In this document: piece by piece, positions 4,778 through 11,110 of the stretch
How the letters are laid out: the number at the start of each line of letters is the position of its first letter
How positions within the stretch are numbered: position 1 is the stretch's first letter
Assembly: GCA_964407075.1 (NCBI GenBank)
Contig: CAYOUE010000108.1
Span: 1-11,110 of the forward strand
DNA length: 11,110 nt
Direction: 5' to 3'
From: JAHQVI01 sp964407075
GTDB lineage: Bacteria > Pseudomonadota > Alphaproteobacteria > Rhizobiales > Rhodomicrobiaceae
Notes under the pieces: generated by a model
The model's database searches: none
What the model was told of the DNA's origin: nothing
Seen by the model: the letters and a program-made list of their open reading frames with translations, nothing else
Program-made: the position numbers and the translations under genes

Positions 4778-5248
4778 ATGTTCAGCGGGTTAGAGCGACA
4801 GCAGGCGGCTGCTAGCCGCAGACGAAGCGTCGCATGGGCCTGGGTGAAAGCCCGGAGCACGGATCACGGCCGCACGCCGCAGCGCGCATCGTCAAGTTTG
4901 ACGCAGACGATTCTTTCTTCCTCAACAGGGTGCGACCGAGGCCAGGTCGAAAACTGGCGCGACCGTCTGGCCGAGATTGCCTGCCAGAAGCTCGCCCGCA
5001 AGCTCTGCGAGCAATTCTATAATTTCTCCATCTTCGAATCCTGGCGCAGCCGGCCGGCGGAAGCCGTCGCGGCGAGCAGGATGCTTAGCCCGGCGCTTCC
5101 GGCCTATTGCTGTGAGGGATCACAGGCAAAGGCGGACAGTCCCGGGGCCGAGCGTGATGAGCGTGCGCGGATCCTGACGGCTGTTCTGCCGCCGCAATCC
5201 GGCCAGCGCGGAGCTGTGCTCATCTCGTTGAGGCCGAAAGCGGCTTAG
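4778..5248 (+). CDS. Hypothetical protein upstream of dnaA
   Basis: A 156-codon frame of unknown function. Support comes from the AGGAGG five bases before the ATG, an open frame reaching to within 113 bases of dnaA on the same strand, and GC-rich third positions from about codon 56 on. The N-terminal third is Ser/Arg/Gln-rich and looks disordered. Residues of about 57-100 (VENWRDRLAEIACQKLARKL and following) look like a charged amphipathic helix, then FYNFSIFESW. There is no signal peptide, membrane helix or known motif. Codon use in the first 50 codons is less convincing, so a shorter gene or a non-coding leader is possible. A 6-bp hairpin (AGCGGC 5239-5244 with GCCGCT 5250-5255) spans its stop codon. 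It might be co-transcribed with dnaA. Confidence 0.5.
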   Translation: MFSGLERQQAAASRRRSVAWAWVKARSTDHGRTPQRASSSLTQTILSSSTGCDRGQVENWRDRLAEIACQKLARKLCEQFYNFSIFESWRSRPAEAVAASRMLSPALPAYCCEGSQAKADSPGAERDERARILTAVLPPQSGQRGAVLISLRPKAA

Positions 5249-5361
5249 CGCCGCTCCAGCAGACTTTCCTGGCATCTTTTAAGCAGCTGTCCGCCCAAGA
5301 GGCAGCATGTATGGCTTTCTGCGCTTTTTCCAGCGCGGAGGCATGAAAGCGGGGTATTGCA
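5249..5361 (+). other. dnaA upstream region
   Basis: These 113 bases contain no consensus promoter that I can support. There is a small hairpin (GCGCT 5321-5325 with AGCGC 5332-5336) close to the start, and GCGGGG (5349-5354), which serves as ribosome binding site 7 bases before the dnaA GTG. A GANTC site (GACTC, 5367-5371) lies at codons 2-4 of dnaA. dnaA may therefore depend on promoters further upstream. Confidence 0.35.
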
Positions 5362-6810
5362 GTGACGACTCTAGATATCGGCAATGATGTCATCGAAGAC
5401 AAATGGCGCCGGATCCAGGCCCGGCTGCGGGCCGAGCTCGGCGAGGACGTGTTCACGAGCTGGTTCGGGCGCATGGAACTCGAAACCGTCAGCGACGGTG
5501 GCGTTCAGGTTTCAGTGCCGACCAAATTCCTGCGCAACTGGCTGCAGTCCCATTATGCAGACCGGCTGCTGAACTGCTGCAAGGCGGAACTGCCAGGTGT
5601 CGGACACGTTGATTTCCGCGTGCGCCAGCCTCATGACGCCGCTCTTGCCGAGCGTCGCCGTCACGATCTGGCGCCCGTGAAATCCGCTGCGCCGAAGCCG
5701 GCGGAAACCGCACGCGCCGAAGAAGCCGCGCTGCGCGACGGCCGTACAGGCTGGGAAGGGTTCGAAGGTTCGCCGCTGGAGGCGCGTTTCACCTTCTCCT
5801 CCTTCATCGTCGGTGCGTCCAACCGGCTCGCGCACGCCGCGGCCCTGCAGGTCACGGAAGCGGTCGCCGATCAGCCCCTGCGCTACAACCCGCTCTACAT
5901 TCACGCGAAGGTCGGGCTCGGCAAAACCCATCTTCTGCAGGCCATCGCCTGGGAGGTCAAGCAGCGCAAGCCGAAGGCCAAGCTGCTTTATCTCACCGCC
6001 GAGCGGTTCATGTACAGCTTCGCCGAAGCGCTGCAGGCGCGCGACGCAGTCGCTTTCAAGGACAAGATCCGCGCCATCGACATCCTTCTGATCGACGACA
6101 TCGAGTTCCTTCAGGGGCGCACTTTCCAGCAGGAATTCTGCCACACGCTGAACTCTCTGATCGACGGCGGCAAGCAGGTCGTCGTGGCGGCGGATTGTCC
6201 GCCGATGCAACTCGAAAGCTTCGACGCGCGGATGCGCTCGCGGCTGTCCGGAGGACTCGTCGCCGAAGTTGCGCCGATGGATTACGACCTGCGCTACAAG
6301 ATCCTGAAACGCCGCGCTGCGGAAAAGGCCGAAAAGGACCGGGGCTTCGGCGTTCCCGAGCCGGTGATCGAATTCCTGACATCGCAGCTGACCGAGAGCG
6401 GACGCGAACTCGAAGGCGCGATCACGCGCATTCACGCCGCTTATCAACTCACCGCCCATCCGATCACCGTCGAAAGCGCGGAGCAGATCATCGGCGATCT
6501 GATCCGAGGCAAGGAGCCGCGGCGTGTCAAGATCGACGACATTCTGCGCGTGGTGATGAAACATTTCGGCGTGAACCGCGGCGATCTGCTCTCCAGCCGA
6601 CGCAACCGCTCGATCGTGCGCCCGCGTCAGATCGGCATGTATCTCGCCAAATCGCTGACGTCGCGGTCGCTGCCTGAAATCGGCCGCCGATTCGGAGGGC
6701 GGGACCATACGACGGTTCTTCATGCGATCCGCAAGGTTGAATCGCTGCTGCAGGACGATCCTTCCCTGAAGGAAGAGGTCGAGGTGCTGAAGCGCCTTCT
6801 GAAGGAATGA
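5362..6810 (+). CDS. dnaA: Chromosomal replication initiator protein DnaA
   Basis: A 482-residue AAA+ ATPase that binds DnaA boxes at oriC, opens the DNA and loads the helicase. Domain I (about 10-90) has the WFG...PTKFLRNWL pattern used for helicase and self-interaction; an Ala/Arg-rich linker follows (about 91-130). Domain III has a Walker A HAKVGLGKTH (181-190), Walker B ILLIDDIEF (241-249), sensor 1 VVVAAD (273-278), box VII FDARMRSRLSGG with the arginine finger, and sensor 2 GRELEGAITR (348-357). Ala replaces the first Gly of Walker A, which I recall in other alphaproteobacterial DnaA. Domain IV ends with the DNA-binding signature GGRDHTTVLHAI (446-457). The start is GTG with GCGGGG 7 bases ahead; the length is typical. 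A GANTC site sits at the start codon region, as expected for CcrM-linked control. Confidence 0.98.
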   Translation: MTTLDIGNDVIEDKWRRIQARLRAELGEDVFTSWFGRMELETVSDGGVQVSVPTKFLRNWLQSHYADRLLNCCKAELPGVGHVDFRVRQPHDAALAERRRHDLAPVKSAAPKPAETARAEEAALRDGRTGWEGFEGSPLEARFTFSSFIVGASNRLAHAAALQVTEAVADQPLRYNPLYIHAKVGLGKTHLLQAIAWEVKQRKPKAKLLYLTAERFMYSFAEALQARDAVAFKDKIRAIDILLIDDIEFLQGRTFQQEFCHTLNSLIDGGKQVVVAADCPPMQLESFDARMRSRLSGGLVAEVAPMDYDLRYKILKRRAAEKAEKDRGFGVPEPVIEFLTSQLTESGRELEGAITRIHAAYQLTAHPITVESAEQIIGDLIRGKEPRRVKIDDILRVVMKHFGVNRGDLLSSRRNRSIVRPRQIGMYLAKSLTSRSLPEIGRRFGGRDHTTVLHAIRKVESLLQDDPSLKEEVEVLKRLLKE

Positions 6811-6848
6811 CAGGTTTGAGAGGGTGAATGGTCCGGCCAGAAGCCGGA

Positions 6849-6897
6849 GCGGGACGGAATTGCCCGGCTGTGCCGGGCCTTCCGTCCGCAGCCGGGC
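6849..6897 (+). promoter_or_regulatory. Alternative hairpins in the dnaA-dnaN gap, possible attenuator
   Basis: Fold one: GGACGGAA (6852-6859) with TTCCGTCC (6880-6887), extended by GC pairs at 6849-6850/6888-6889, enclosing GCCCGG (6862-6867) with CCGGGC (6873-6878) around a 5-base loop. Fold two: GCCCGGCTG (6862-6870) with CAGCCGGGC (6889-6897), a perfect 9-bp stem. The two share one arm and exclude each other. No T-run follows, so control, if any, would not be plain intrinsic termination. No consensus promoter is visible in the rest of the 230-base gap. Confidence 0.4.
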
Positions 6898-7040
6898 GGC
6901 GAAGCGGCGTGGGAGCGGGACAGGGCAGCGTGGTGCTGGCCTTGCGCTGCGTGGTAATATCGGCGGACTTATTCTGAACGCGCCGCCGTTGCAATGACCG
7001 GCCGGTCCGGGCGCCTGATATGAAATCGAGGGGATACGCA

Positions 7041-8159
7041 ATGCGTCTTATCATCGAAAAGGCAGCGCTCGCCAAGGCGCTCCAGCATGTCACGAGCGTC
7101 GTCGAGCGCCGGAACACTATTCCCATCCTCGCCAACGTGTCTCTGCGCGCCGAAGGCGACGCCCTCCATCTCAAGGCCACCGATCTCGACATCGAGGTTA
7201 CGGAGACGGCAGCGGCCGAGACCCTTGCCCCGGGCGGAACAACCGTGCCCGCGCACACGCTGCACGACATCATTCGCAAGCTCCCCGAGGGCGCGCAGAT
7301 CGAACTGGCGGGCAAGGCCGATGAAGGCCGGCTCGCCATCACGTCCGGATCTTCGCGCTTTCTTCTCGCGTGTCTTCCCGCCGACGATTTTCCCGAACTC
7401 GGACTGGACGGCATGTCTCACCGCTTCACCCTCCACGCCCGCGATCTGGCCCGCCTCATCGAGAAAACCCGTTTCGCCATCTCCACCGACGAGACCCGCT
7501 ATTATCTCAACGGGATCTATTTCGAAGCCATGGAAGGCGAGGACGGGGCCCATCTGCGCGCTGTCGCCACGGACGGCCACAGGCTCGCCCGCATGGACGC
7601 TTCCCTGCCGGACGGCGCGGCCGGAATGCCGGGCATCATTCTCCCCCGCAAGACCGTGCAAGAACTCGCAAAATTGCTTGCGGACCACGCTGACGAGGTG
7701 GCGGTGGAACTTTCAGCGAACAAGATCCGCTTCACAGCGGGCGACATCGTGCTCACATCCAAGCTGATCGACGGCACTTTTCCCGATTACCAACGCGTCA
7801 TCCCCCAGGCCAACGACAAGATCATGCATATCGACGCCGCGGGTTTCATCAGCGCCGTGGACCGCGTTTCGACGCTGTCCAGCGAAAAGGGCCGCGCGGT
7901 GAAACTCAATATTTCCGCAGGCAAGCTGGTTCTTTCGGTCAACAACCCCGAATCCGGCTCGGCGACCGAGGAAATGAGCCTGGACTATGACGGCGAAGCT
8001 CTGGAAATCGGCTTCAATGCTCGCTATCTAATAGATATAGCGTCGCAATTCGAAGGCGAGCGCGTTATGTTCAAGATGTCTGATCCGAGCGCGCCGACTC
8101 TGCTCCAGGACGAAAGCGACGCCTCCGCTCTGTACGTGCTGATGCCGATGCGCGTCTAA
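7041..8159 (+). CDS. dnaN: DNA polymerase III subunit beta (sliding clamp)
   Basis: A 372-residue protein, as expected for the beta clamp, which forms a ring dimer around DNA and tethers polymerase III, Hda, MutS and ligase. The N-terminus MRLIIEKAALAKALQHVTSV followed by VERRNTIPILANVSL is the family signature; FLLACLPADDFPEL, RYYLNGIYFE, ATDGHRLA, PDYQRVIP and the C-terminal YVLMPMRV are also present, so all three clamp domains and the hydrophobic binding pocket end are intact. The start is placed at the ATG at 7041 because GAGGGG (7028-7033) lies 7 bases ahead; an in-frame ATG at 7020 would add seven residues and put this signal inside the gene. It follows dnaA after a 230-base gap. Confidence 0.98.
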   Translation: MRLIIEKAALAKALQHVTSVVERRNTIPILANVSLRAEGDALHLKATDLDIEVTETAAAETLAPGGTTVPAHTLHDIIRKLPEGAQIELAGKADEGRLAITSGSSRFLLACLPADDFPELGLDGMSHRFTLHARDLARLIEKTRFAISTDETRYYLNGIYFEAMEGEDGAHLRAVATDGHRLARMDASLPDGAAGMPGIILPRKTVQELAKLLADHADEVAVELSANKIRFTAGDIVLTSKLIDGTFPDYQRVIPQANDKIMHIDAAGFISAVDRVSTLSSEKGRAVKLNISAGKLVLSVNNPESGSATEEMSLDYDGEALEIGFNARYLIDIASQFEGERVMFKMSDPSAPTLLQDESDASALYVLMPMRV

Positions 8160-8310
8160 GGCTGCCCTTGGCGAACAGCAGGCCGGCCTCCGCCCTTTTT
8201 CCATTAGGTCCGGGCAGGCGGGGACAGGGCGGTTCCCGACCCGTTTCGATCACGGCGAGATGCCGCGCGGGCGGCGCTTCGGATCTCGGACAATGAAGGG
8301 ATTGGCGATA

Positions 8311-9585
8311 ATGGGGCAAGGCGCTCCGCGCGAAAATACCGGGCGCGCCGCTCACGCGCGGGAGGCTGAACCGGGCCTGCGTGCGGCCACGGAGACCCGG
8401 CGTGTTCATCTGGCGCGGATCAACCTCTCAGATTTCCGCAATTACCGCTATTGCGCGCTTCAGCCGGGCGACGCCAGCATAGTGCTGACCGGACGCAACG
8501 GCTCCGGCAAGACCAATATTCTTGAAGCGATTTCAATGCTTTCGCCGGGGCGCGGCCTGCGCGGGACGGCTTTCGCCGATCTTGCGCGGCTTGGCGGCGG
8601 CGGCGGATGGGCCGTCTCGGCCAGGCTCTCGCTGGATGGCGCGGAGATTGCGCTCGGCACGGGCCAGACCGCCGGCCAGGCGGGCGGATCGCGGATCGTG
8701 CGCGTCGATGGCGCGCAGGCCGGCGGAGCAGGCGTTCTCGGCGATTATCTGCAGATCCTGTGGCTGATACCGGCGATGGACGGGCTGTTCACCGGCCCGG
8801 CTTCGGAGCGACGCCGCTTTCTCGACCGGATGGCGGCGGCTTTCGACAGCCTGCACCGTTCCCGCCTCAACCAGTTCGAGCGCGCCATGCGCCAGCGCAA
8901 CAGGCTGCTGGAGCTGGAGACCGGCGAGCGCTCCACGCGCATGTTCGAGGCGATCGAGGCCCAGATGGCCGAGACCGGGACGGCGATTGCCGCTGCGCGC
9001 GCCGAAGCGGCCGGACGCCTCGCGCACCACGCCGCCGGCGGAGGCGGCATGACGGCTAATGACGCGTTTCCGCACGCGCAGCTTGCGCTTCAGGGGGCGC
9101 TCGAAGAGGCGATCGCCGGCGGCGCGCCTGCCGTGGACGTCGAAGACGCCTACGCCGCCGAACTCGCCGGGACCCGTGGCCGCGACAGGGCGGCGGGCCG
9201 CACGCTGGCCGGCCCGCACCGCAGCGATCTGGCCGTCCGGCACGGGCCGAAGGACATGCCCGCCCAGCTCTGCTCGACCGGCGAGCAGAAAGCCCTGCTG
9301 ATCGGTCTGGTGCTCGCGCAGGCGAAAGCGGTTAAAGATGCGCGGGGCGGACTTGCGCCGATCCTGCTTTTGGACGAAATTGCAGCTCACCTGGACGATT
9401 TGAGACGCCAAGCGCTCTTTGAAGAGATCGAGGCGCTCGGGGCGCAGGCCTGGTTGACCGGCGTCGAGCCGGAGGTCTTTGCGCCTTTGCGCGGCAGGGC
9501 GCGGTTTTTCAGCATCGCGGATGGTGAAATCGAAAGACGTAACGATGACGGATGGCCGTCGCCCCTGCCGCTGACGGCTGGATAG
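8311..9585 (+). CDS. recF: DNA replication and repair protein RecF
   Basis: A 424-residue SMC-like ATPase that, with RecO and RecR, loads RecA at single-strand gaps. Walker A GRNGSGKT is at 61-68, right after LARINLSDFRNYR; the ABC signature CSTGEQKALL starts at 321; Walker B ILLLDE at 351-356 is followed by the D-loop HLD. The ATG at 8311 was chosen because AAGGGA (8296-8301) lies 9 bases ahead; ATGs at 8260 and 8293 are in frame but lack this. I see no ATG, GTG or TTG nearer the conserved domain, so the protein has about 32 extra N-terminal residues compared with family members that begin close to this point. It lies 151 bases after dnaN; that gap has no clear promoter or terminator. gyrB follows after 16 bases. 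Confidence 0.95.
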   Translation: MGQGAPRENTGRAAHAREAEPGLRAATETRRVHLARINLSDFRNYRYCALQPGDASIVLTGRNGSGKTNILEAISMLSPGRGLRGTAFADLARLGGGGGWAVSARLSLDGAEIALGTGQTAGQAGGSRIVRVDGAQAGGAGVLGDYLQILWLIPAMDGLFTGPASERRRFLDRMAAAFDSLHRSRLNQFERAMRQRNRLLELETGERSTRMFEAIEAQMAETGTAIAAARAEAAGRLAHHAAGGGGMTANDAFPHAQLALQGALEEAIAGGAPAVDVEDAYAAELAGTRGRDRAAGRTLAGPHRSDLAVRHGPKDMPAQLCSTGEQKALLIGLVLAQAKAVKDARGGLAPILLLDEIAAHLDDLRRQALFEEIEALGAQAWLTGVEPEVFAPLRGRARFFSIADGEIERRNDDGWPSPLPLTAG

Positions 9586-9601
9586 AGGAATGTAGGTTTT
9601 C

Positions 9602-11110
9602 ATGGACGCAGCTCCCGCCCGACGCACGGATAACGGCCAGCACTATGGCGCGGACTCGATCAAGGTTCTCAAGGGCCTAGATGCGGTTCGCAAGCGTCCG
9701 GGCATGTATATCGGCGACACGGATGACGGCTCCGGCCTGCATCACATGGTCTATGAGGTGGTCGATAACGCCGTCGACGAGTCGCTGGCCGGCTATTGCG
9801 ATCGGGTCCTTATCACGCTTAATGCGGAAGGGTCCGTAACGGTCGACGATAACGGACGCGGCATTCCGACCGAAATGCACGAGGAAGGGGTCTCCGCCGC
9901 GGAGGTCATCATGACCCAGCTTCACGCCGGCGGCAAATTCGACCAGAACGCCTACAAGGTCTCTGGCGGGCTGCACGGCGTCGGCGTCTCCGTGGTCAAC
10001 GCGCTGTCCTCGCGGCTCGATCTGACGATCTGGCGCGGCGGCAAGGAGCACGAGATCAGCTTCGAGCATGGCGTTGCGACCGGGCCGTTGCGCGTGACCG
10101 GGGATGCGGACCGGACCGGGACCAGGGTCACGTTCATGCCGTCCACAGGGACGTTCAGCAACATCGAGTTCAGCTACGCCACGCTGGAGCATCGTCTGCG
10201 CGAACTGGCGTTCCTCAATTCCGGCGTCCGCATCGTGCTTCAGGACCTGCGCGGCACCGAGCCGAAGACCGAGGAGATGTATTACGAAGGCGGGCTGGAG
10301 GTGTTCGTGCGCTATCTGGACCGCGCCAAGACGCCGCTGCTCGACAACCCCATCACCTTTAAGGCGGAACGCCTGATGACGGGCGCTCCGGTCACGGCGG
10401 CAACCCCACCGGATGAGCCGCGTATCACGGTTGAGGCGGCGCTCTGGTGGAACAGCAGCTATCACGAGACGGTGCTCTGCTTCACCAACAACATCCCTCA
10501 GCGCGACGGCGGAACCCATATGGCCGGCTTTCGCGCGGCGCTCACCCGGACGGTCAACACCTACGCCGCCGAATCCGGCATCGCGAAGAAGGAAAAGGTG
10601 CAGCTCACCGGCGACGACGCCCGCGAGGGGCTGACCTGCGTTTTGTCCGTGAAGGTCCCTGATCCTAAATTCTCGAGCCAAACCAAGGACAAGCTCGTTT
10701 CCTCCGAAGTCCGACCGGTCGTCGAGAGCACGATGACCGAGGCGCTCAGCGCCTGGTTCGAGGAGCATCCCAGCGAAGCCAAGTCGATCGTCCAGAAGAT
10801 CGCCGAAGCGGCGCTTGCCCGCGAGGCGGCCCGGAAGGCGCGCGAGCTGACCCGGCGCAAGGGCGCGCTCGACGTCGCAAACCTCCCCGGCAAGCTCGCT
10901 GACTGCCAGGAGCGCGATCCGGCCAAATCGGAGCTGTTCATCGTCGAGGGCGACAGCGCCGGCGGCTCGGCCAAACAGGGCCGCGACCGCGGATTTCAGG
11001 CGGTGCTACCGCTGCGTGGCAAGATCCTGAATGTGGAGCGCGCGCGCTTCGACAAGATGCTGTCCAGCCAGGAGATCGGCACGCTCATCACCGCGCTGGG
11101 CACCGGCATC
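9602..11110 (+). CDS. gyrB: DNA gyrase subunit B, 3' truncated by the window
   Basis: The first 503 residues of about 800; the frame runs off the window end. GyrB carries the ATPase and part of the DNA-cleaving core of gyrase, which adds negative supercoils. The GHKL ATPase is complete: VYEVVDNAVDE with the general base Glu52 and Mg-binding Asn56, VDDNGRGIP (81-89), and the lid SGGLHGVGVSVVN (121-133). The transducer has the QTK loop at about 360-362 (SSQTKDKL). The TOPRIM domain begins with ELFIVEGDSAGGSAKQGRDR (about 444-463), followed by PLRGKILNVE. The start ATG at 9602 has AGG at 9594-9596, 5 bases ahead, and AGGA at 9586-9589. It begins 16 bases after recF, so the two are probably co-transcribed. 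Quinolone-resistance positions and the C-terminal tail lie partly outside the view. Confidence 0.98.
   Translation, partial: MDAAPARRTDNGQHYGADSIKVLKGLDAVRKRPGMYIGDTDDGSGLHHMVYEVVDNAVDESLAGYCDRVLITLNAEGSVTVDDNGRGIPTEMHEEGVSAAEVIMTQLHAGGKFDQNAYKVSGGLHGVGVSVVNALSSRLDLTIWRGGKEHEISFEHGVATGPLRVTGDADRTGTRVTFMPSTGTFSNIEFSYATLEHRLRELAFLNSGVRIVLQDLRGTEPKTEEMYYEGGLEVFVRYLDRAKTPLLDNPITFKAERLMTGAPVTAATPPDEPRITVEAALWWNSSYHETVLCFTNNIPQRDGGTHMAGFRAALTRTVNTYAAESGIAKKEKVQLTGDDAREGLTCVLSVKVPDPKFSSQTKDKLVSSEVRPVVESTMTEALSAWFEEHPSEAKSIVQKIAEAALAREAARKARELTRRKGALDVANLPGKLADCQERDPAKSELFIVEGDSAGGSAKQGRDRGFQAVLPLRGKILNVERARFDKMLSSQEIGTLITALGTGI

Noticed and set aside
5018..5023. Perfect TATAAT on the plus strand inside the ORF at 4778
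   Set aside because: No acceptable -35 at 16-18 bases (CCCGCA at 17). It could serve dnaA, but position alone is not enough.
3872..5371. Enrichment of GANTC sites near the origin candidate
   Set aside because: Eight sites in 1,500 bases are close to chance expectation (about six), so only their positions, not their number, were reported.
7020..7040. Upstream ATG for dnaN at 7020
   Set aside because: It would place the GAGGGG signal inside the gene and add residues before the canonical clamp N-terminus.
5512..7041. 509-codon open frame antisense to dnaA and the dnaA-dnaN gap
   Set aside because: It lies opposite the conserved dnaA coding frame; the Arg/Ala/Gly-rich product has no motif. Long antisense frames are usual in GC-rich genes.
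8180..8200. AGGCCGGCCT palindrome plus T5 after dnaN, as a terminator
   Set aside because: The palindrome has no loop and the T-run is separated by CCGCCC, so no stable terminator hairpin forms.
8533..9627. 364-codon antisense frame over recF
   Set aside because: Shadow of recF, whose Walker A, signature and Walker B motifs are on the plus strand.
9677..10768. 363-codon antisense frame over gyrB
   Set aside because: Shadow of gyrB, which is unambiguous on the plus strand.

Overview
The window reads as an ordinary high-G+C chromosome of an alphaproteobacterium. The evidence is the cluster rpsT-dnaA-dnaN-recF-gyrB on one strand, DnaA, RecF and GyrB sequences of alphaproteobacterial type, and CtrA- and CcrM-type motifs. 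A dnaA-dnaN-recF-gyrB block near a crotonase gene suggests Hyphomicrobiales or a relative, but the sequence alone does not fix the order. I see no mobile element, tRNA, rRNA, CRISPR array or phage gene.

Left part (1-1991): the 3' end of an enoyl-CoA hydratase gene, a putative SAM-dependent methyltransferase and a small three-helix membrane protein all run rightward. They meet a 55-residue single-helix membrane protein on the opposite strand, with a strong hairpin between the convergent genes. Region 1992-2692 is sparse; its only plausible gene is a small exported protein on the minus strand. A UDP-glucuronate 4-epimerase-type gene (2693-3700) runs leftward. Its promoter and that of rpsT appear to share one symmetric -10 element.

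Middle part (3762-5361): rpsT has a good promoter and terminator. Next comes an AT-rich block (28 G/C in 110 bases at 4231-4340). It holds a GANTC site, a perfect IHF consensus and a full CtrA site that overlap one another, plus repeated TTGAGT motifs and two promoter-like sequences. This resembles the regulatory core of the Caulobacter replication origin and is my best candidate for something of interest: a cell-cycle-controlled oriC between rpsT and dnaA. A 156-codon ORF of unknown function with a perfect Shine-Dalgarno sequence separates this block from dnaA.

Right part (5362-11110): dnaA (initiator), dnaN (sliding clamp), recF (gap repair) and the first 503 codons of gyrB (gyrase ATPase subunit) are co-directional. 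The dnaA-dnaN gap holds a long hairpin that can refold into a second, mutually exclusive hairpin. Together these genes start replication, tether the polymerase, repair stalled forks and manage supercoiling.
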